Origin: Thermoplasmata archaeon
GTDB lineage: Archaea > Thermoplasmatota > Thermoplasmata > RBG-16-68-12
Assembly: GCA_021788795.1 (NCBI GenBank)
Contig: JAJYKG010000076.1
Coordinates: forward strand, 1 to 9,091
DNA length: 9,091 nt
Direction: 5' to 3'
A program made the translations under genes and the position numbers. Below the pieces are notes generated by a model that did no database searches, had not been told where the DNA came from, and saw only the letters and a list, made by a program, of their open reading frames with translations. Shown piece by piece: positions 5,685 to 9,091 of the stretch (within the stretch, counting starts at the first letter, position 1; each line of letters starts with the position of its first letter).

Positions 5685-6857
5685 TCAGCCGGGCGCGGCG
5701 GCCGCCCGCTCCGGCAGCGTTCGGCCGTACAGCCCGTACAGGAGGGCGAGGGACACGCACGTCATCACGATGGCGAAGGTGAAGACCCCCGGGGCGTCCG
5801 TCGCCGAGAACACGACGCCACCGAGGAACGGGCCGCAGCTCCACATGGTCGAGTTGATCAGGGAGAAGAAGCCCAAATACTCCGCCCTCCGCCCGCTCGG
5901 CGCCTGGCGCACGACCCAACTCAGCATGGCCGGGCTCATGAGCGCGAACCCGACCTGGTAGACGACCCGGGCGGGGACGAGCTCAGGCCACGTGCCCGCG
6001 ATGAGGAATAGGAGCAGGCCCGCCGCCGCGATCGCGGTGCCGTACAGGAGGCCGCGGATCTCGCCGATCCGGTCCACCCGGCGGCCCAAGGGCAGGGACA
6101 CCGCGGCGCTCGTCGCGAAGCCCGCGAAGGCCACGAGGCTCACCTCGAAGTCGTTGGCCCCGAGGACGTGGGCGTAGTACGCGTAGAACGCGGCGACCGC
6201 GCCGGTCCCCAGGGTCCGCACGGACGCGGCGACGGAGAACACCGCGATGTCCTTCATCTCCCGGAGGGGGCGGCGGGGCGGCGCGGGCTCGATGTGTCCC
6301 TCCTGGAAGAGGAAGACCACGAGGACGATGGTCCCGCACATGAGGACGCCGACGAGGTAGAAGAGCGCCTCGAGGCCGAAGACGCCGACCACGGCCCCGG
6401 CGATGAGGATGCCCACCATGGTGCCCATGGCGCCGGAGGCGGCGAGGAAGCCGTAGCCCCAGCCCCGCTCCCCGCGCCGCGTGATGTCCGCCACGGACGC
6501 GTTCAGGGCGGGCGAGCCGACCGCGAGGAGCGTTTCCGCGACGACGAAGACGAGGCCCGCGACCCAGAACGACCCGATCCAGGGGATGACCACAAAGAAC
6601 GGCAGGGAGGCCGCCTCCGCGAACAGGAGGAAGGGGCGCCGCTTGCCCACGCGGTCCGACCACCGGCCCGCCGCCGGGCCCGTGAGGCTCGCCACAACGT
6701 ACGCCGCGGAGAAGATGGCCAGGGCCTGAGGCACGCTCGCCCCGCGGCCGACGAGGAAGAGGACGAGGTACACGGAGAACAGGCCGGACCGGTTGCTCGC
6801 GAGGAGCTGGTACAGGGCCAGCGCGAGCAGGGAGCGTCGGTCCGTGTCTCTCACCAC
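5685..6857 (-). CDS. Major facilitator superfamily transporter
   Basis: A 390-residue integral membrane protein of the MFS, with about twelve hydrophobic segments in two halves (roughly residues 9-36, 44-62, 76-95, 97-118, 136-160, 163-185, then 205-230, 238-258, 268-289, 294-315, 326-350 and 356-378). The loop between segments 2 and 3 holds motif A, GRWSDRVGKRR (64-74), and its repeat in the second half is GRRVDRIGEIRG (258-269). A polar central loop (about 186-204) separates the halves. The substrate cannot be told; drug or metabolite export by proton exchange is the common role of such proteins. The start is a tandem GTG GTG (6857 and 6854) and no ATG or ribosome-binding site decides between them. 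The stop lies 40 bases before the alaX start, with a separate alaX promoter between. Confidence 0.9.
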   Translation of the reverse strand: MVRDTDRRSLLALALYQLLASNRSGLFSVYLVLFLVGRGASVPQALAIFSAAYVVASLTGPAAGRWSDRVGKRRPFLLFAEAASLPFFVVIPWIGSFWVAGLVFVVAETLLAVGSPALNASVADITRRGERGWGYGFLAASGAMGTMVGILIAGAVVGVFGLEALFYLVGVLMCGTIVLVVFLFQEGHIEPAPPRRPLREMKDIAVFSVAASVRTLGTGAVAAFYAYYAHVLGANDFEVSLVAFAGFATSAAVSLPLGRRVDRIGEIRGLLYGTAIAAAGLLLFLIAGTWPELVPARVVYQVGFALMSPAMLSWVVRQAPSGRRAEYLGFFSLINSTMWSCGPFLGGVVFSATDAPGVFTFAIVMTCVSLALLYGLYGRTLPERAAAAPG

Positions 6858-6900
6858 CTGGGCCGGGTGCCGCGGTCCGCGCAGTCGATGCAGGACACCG

Positions 6901-6906
6901 TAATAG
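6901..6906 (-). promoter_or_regulatory. Possible TATA-like promoter of the MFS gene
   Basis: The minus strand reads CTATTA, centred about 46 bases before the first GTG at 6857, predicting a leader of around 20 bases. It is the only AT-rich patch in the 140-base divergent gap facing this gene. The remainder of the gap (6858-6997) is GC-rich and shows no gene. Confidence 0.3.
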
Positions 6907-6966
6907 CCTTTCAGGCCCCGGGCAACGGCCCCTCCGGCCCGCGGCGCGCCGGCGAGGGACGCAAGC

Positions 6967-6972
6967 CTCTAA
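6967..6972 (+). promoter_or_regulatory. TATA-like promoter of the 147-residue membrane protein gene
   Basis: CTCTAA (continuing AGGGG) is centred about 28 bases before the GTG at 6998, the leaderless spacing. It is a weak box but lies where one is expected and supports GTG as the start. Confidence 0.35.
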
Positions 6973-6997
6973 GGGGAACCGCCGCCCTCGCGTCGCC

Positions 6998-7441
6998 GTG
7001 TCCGCGTCCCCGCCCCCTCCCGCCGCGGGATCCGCGCGGCCGATCGTCGTGGACCTGGTCCGTGCCTACGAGGGCCTTCTCCTGGGCGTCGTCCTGGTCC
7101 TGGTGGCCCTGGTCGCGTCGGGCGGGCCCCTCGGCCCCGCGGAGTTCGCAGCCCTCCTGGTCGTGCCCGCGGTCGGCATGGTCTTCACGATGCGCCGCGG
7201 CGCGCCGCGGGAGGTCTTCCGCATCCGGGTCACGGGAGCTCTCCTGGGCTGGGCCCTGGCCTGGGTCCTCTTCCCCGCCCTCTTCGAGGTGGCCTACGCG
7301 GCCCGCACGGCCGCGGGCGGGGAGACCGTGGTGTTCACGATCCTCGCCCTCCTGGACGGCATCGTCCTCGGCCTCGTCCTCGCGCTCGTGGACCGGATTG
7401 GGAGCCGCCGGCGGTCCCGGAAGGCCGCGGGCGGCGGGTGA
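6998..7441 (+). CDS. Small four-helix membrane protein, unknown function
   Basis: A 147-residue protein with a proline-rich N-terminus (residues 1-15) and four hydrophobic segments at about 24-41, 48-65, 78-98 and 110-131, ending in a strongly basic tail (DRIGSRRRSRKAAGGG). By the positive-inside rule the tail and the MRRGAPREVFRIR loop (65-77) should face the cytoplasm. I do not recognise a family. The GTG at 6998 is the first start in the frame and fits a TATA-like hexamer. It lies 58 bases upstream of the C45-family hydrolase gene on the same strand, but that gene appears to have its own promoter, so a functional link is uncertain. Confidence 0.8.
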   Translation: MSASPPPPAAGSARPIVVDLVRAYEGLLLGVVLVLVALVASGGPLGPAEFAALLVVPAVGMVFTMRRGAPREVFRIRVTGALLGWALAWVLFPALFEVAYAARTAAGGETVVFTILALLDGIVLGLVLALVDRIGSRRRSRKAAGGG

Positions 7442-7470
7442 CCCTCCTTTCTCGCGGGCCTCGAGGAAGG

Positions 7471-7476
7471 CTGATA
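7471..7476 (+). promoter_or_regulatory. TATA-like promoter of the C45-family gene
   Basis: CTGATA is centred 26.5 bases before the ATG at 7500. A GGAGG run at 7479-7483 is 16 bases before the start, too far for a normal ribosome-binding site, so a leaderless transcript is the simpler reading. Confidence 0.4.
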
Positions 7477-7499
7477 GGGGGAGGCGCGCATCCCCACGC

Positions 7500-8591
7500 A
7501 TGGTCGCCCGGCCCGACTCCCCGAAGACGTCCTACGCCCCCTTGCCTGTGTTCCGCGCGCGCGGTCCGCCGCGAGAGGTCGGCGAGCAGCTCGGGGAGCG
7601 GTTCGCCAAGGAGGCGGCGCGGGCCGTCGAGATCTTCCGCAAGGAGCTCACGTGGGAGAAGGGCGCGACCTTCGACGGCGCGAGGCGCTACGGCCGCAAG
7701 ATCCTCCCCCGCATCGAGGCCTGGTACCCGGACTTCGTCGAGGAGATGCGCGGGTACGCGAAAGGGAGCGCCATCCCCTTCGACACGCTCCTGGCGCAGT
7801 GGTCCGGGCACAGCCCCTCCGCGGGGCTCAAGGGCTGCACGGACGTCGCCGTGGGCCCGGAGCAGACCGCGGACGGTAGCGTCCTCGCGGCCCACAACGA
7901 GGACTACACGCCCGACTACGACGGCTTGGTCGCGCCGGTCCGCGTGGCCGTGGACGGCAAGCCGGAGTTCTTCGCGATGTCCTACCAGGGGCTCTTCCCG
8001 ACGATCGGCCTGAACGAGCTCGGCATCAGCCTCACCGGGAACGCGGTGAGCCCCAACGACGTCCGGGTGGGCATCCCCAAGATGTTCGCGCCGCGGCGGG
8101 TCCTCGAGGCGCGGACGCTCAAGGAGGCCCTCGAGTGGGCGATGCCCGCGGGCCGCTCCTCGAGCTTCAACAACATCGTCTGCTCGCGGGAGGGCGAGCT
8201 CTACTCCCTGGAGGGCTCCGCCACGGACTTCGAGGCCCTGTACGGGGCGGGCGGATGGCTCGTCCACACGAACCACTACGTCGGGGCGAAGATGCTCCGG
8301 TACGAGGCCGACCCGCACGCGAAGTTCTGCTCGATTCTGCGGTACAACCGCGCGCGGAAGCTCCTTGACCCGTCCCTGGGCCGCGTGACCCCGGAGACGA
8401 TCATGGCAATCCAGCGGGACCACCTCTCCCGCCCCGACTCCATCTGCCGCCACGAGAACCCCGCGGACCCGGAGGCGGACCGCGTGAAGACCCTCTTCGG
8501 CTCTGTGCTCAACCTCACGAAGGGCGAGGCCTACATCAGCGGGTCGACGCCGTGCGCGACGGAGTACCGCGTCTTCCGGTTCGGCGGCTGA
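7500..8591 (+). CDS. C45-family Ntn-hydrolase (acyl-CoA:6-APA acyltransferase-like)
   Basis: A 363-residue protein of the peptidase C45 / acyl-coenzyme A:6-aminopenicillanic acid acyltransferase family. These proteins cleave themselves before an internal cysteine, which becomes the N-terminal nucleophile that hydrolyses or transfers an amide-linked acyl group. The likely site is Gly112-Cys113 in LKGCTDVAVG, followed by the family's DGSVLAAHNEDY (Asn133, Asp135). Further marks are GLFPTIGLNELGISLTGN, SSFNNIVCSREGELYSLE and WLVHTNHYV. Residues 1-112 would be the small subunit and contain the conserved helical part ending DTLLAQWSGHS. No signal peptide is seen, so it is probably cytoplasmic. The substrate is unknown; penicillin synthesis is not implied. 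The ATG at 7500 follows a TATA-like box. The stop lies 6 bases from that of the convergent acyl-CoA dehydrogenase gene. Confidence 0.88.
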   Translation: MVARPDSPKTSYAPLPVFRARGPPREVGEQLGERFAKEAARAVEIFRKELTWEKGATFDGARRYGRKILPRIEAWYPDFVEEMRGYAKGSAIPFDTLLAQWSGHSPSAGLKGCTDVAVGPEQTADGSVLAAHNEDYTPDYDGLVAPVRVAVDGKPEFFAMSYQGLFPTIGLNELGISLTGNAVSPNDVRVGIPKMFAPRRVLEARTLKEALEWAMPAGRSSSFNNIVCSREGELYSLEGSATDFEALYGAGGWLVHTNHYVGAKMLRYEADPHAKFCSILRYNRARKLLDPSLGRVTPETIMAIQRDHLSRPDSICRHENPADPEADRVKTLFGSVLNLTKGEAYISGSTPCATEYRVFRFGG

Positions 8592-8597
8592 GGCCGC

Positions 8598-9091
8598 TCA
8601 CTTCCCCAGCACGGACCGCGCGATCACGAGCCGCTGGACCTCGGACGTCCCCTCGTAGATCTCCGTGACCCGCTGGTCCCGGTAGAGCTTCTCGACGACG
8701 TAGTCCTTGACGAAACCGTAGCCGCCGTGGATCTGGACCGCGGCGTCGACCGCGCGGTGCGCCGCCTCGGAGGCGAACAGCTTCGCGACACTGGACTCGT
8801 ACGTGTGCTTGCGCCCGAGGTCCTTCAGGCGCGCCACCTTGTAGGTGAGCAGCCGGGCCGCGTCGATCTCCGTGGCCATGTCCGCCAGCTTCCACTGGAT
8901 GGCCTGGAACTCGGCGATCTTCTGGCCGAAGGCTCCGCGTTCCTTCGCGTACTTCACGGCCTCCTCGAGGGCCCGCTGCCCGATCCCGAGCGCCTGCGCG
9001 GCGATCCCGATGCGGCCGCCGTCGAGCGTCGCCATGGCGATGTTGAAGCCCTTGCCCTCCTGGCCCAGGAGGTTCTCCTCGGGGATGCGGA
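8598..9091 (-). CDS. Acyl-CoA dehydrogenase, C-terminal part
   Basis: The C-terminal 163 residues of an FAD-dependent acyl-CoA dehydrogenase, which forms the 2,3-double bond in acyl-CoA and passes electrons to an electron-transfer flavoprotein. The fragment starts within RIPEENLLGQEGKGF at the right edge and covers the C-terminal helical domain: LDGGRIGIAAQALGI, FGQKIAEFQAIQWKLADMA, AVQIHGGYGF and the closing IYEGTSEVQRLVIAR. The Glu in YEGTSE (codon at 8652-8654) is the catalytic base position of short- and medium-chain members, so butyryl-CoA or similar short substrates are plausible. The Met at 9035 is internal to the domain, not a start. The N-terminal two thirds lie outside the window. 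It converges on the C45-family gene. Confidence 0.95.
   Translation of the reverse strand, partial: RIPEENLLGQEGKGFNIAMATLDGGRIGIAAQALGIGQRALEEAVKYAKERGAFGQKIAEFQAIQWKLADMATEIDAARLLTYKVARLKDLGRKHTYESSVAKLFASEAAHRAVDAAVQIHGGYGFVKDYVVEKLYRDQRVTEIYEGTSEVQRLVIARSVLGK

Noticed and set aside
6858..6997. Possible small RNA or tRNA gene in the largest intergenic gap
   Set aside because: No cloverleaf, T-loop or other RNA motif was found; the gap is explained by two divergent promoters.
6168..7499. Upstream extension of the C45-family frame to 807 codons
   Set aside because: The extension is antisense to the MFS gene and then overlaps the small membrane protein in another frame. The family domain begins after the ATG at 7500, which has a promoter-like box in front of it.
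7335..8453. 372-codon minus-strand frame opposite the C45-family gene
   Set aside because: Shadow of the real gene; its translation is rich in Arg, Glu, Asp, Gly and Val with no recognisable domain.

Overview
The window looks like a chromosomal piece of a GC-rich archaeon. GatD (subunit of the archaeal Glu-tRNA(Gln) amidotransferase) and a UPF0248/DUF504 protein are both typically archaeal, and most starts have a short AT-rich TATA-like hexamer centred about 26-28 bases upstream, as expected for leaderless archaeal transcripts. The high GC, single-copy housekeeping genes and an acyl-CoA dehydrogenase suggest a heterotroph, perhaps a GC-rich Thermoplasmatota lineage; that placement is inference.

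Layout, left to right. The 3' tip of a + strand gene (1-69) converges on a minus-strand block: a small coiled-coil-ended protein (114-518), a possible PH-like protein (573-1046), a broken SnoaL-like gene (1145-1429) and gatD (1439-2743). gatD is divergent, across 60 bases, from the UPF0248 gene (2804-3049), which converges on an unrecognised 122-residue protein (3058-3426). That gene is divergent from a 96-residue basic protein (3544-3834). Next come three minus-strand genes: malate dehydrogenase (3863-4828), the alanyl-tRNA editing protein AlaX (4907-5644) and an MFS transporter (5685-6857). On the + strand follow a small membrane protein (6998-7441) and a C45-family Ntn-hydrolase (7500-8591). 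A minus-strand acyl-CoA dehydrogenase runs off the right edge (8598-9091).

Functionally the window is mixed. Three genes concern tRNA or RNA quality (gatD, alaX, UPF0248), two concern central or acyl-CoA metabolism, two are membrane proteins, and four are small proteins I do not recognise. Most genes seem to have their own promoter, so long operons are not evident. No tRNA, rRNA, CRISPR array or insertion sequence was seen. The main surprises are the SnoaL-like gene, which lacks its N-terminal part and carries an in-frame TGA at a glycine position right behind gatD, and the regular promoter-to-start spacing, which helps fix start codons (notably alaX). I did not see a convincing new multi-gene system.
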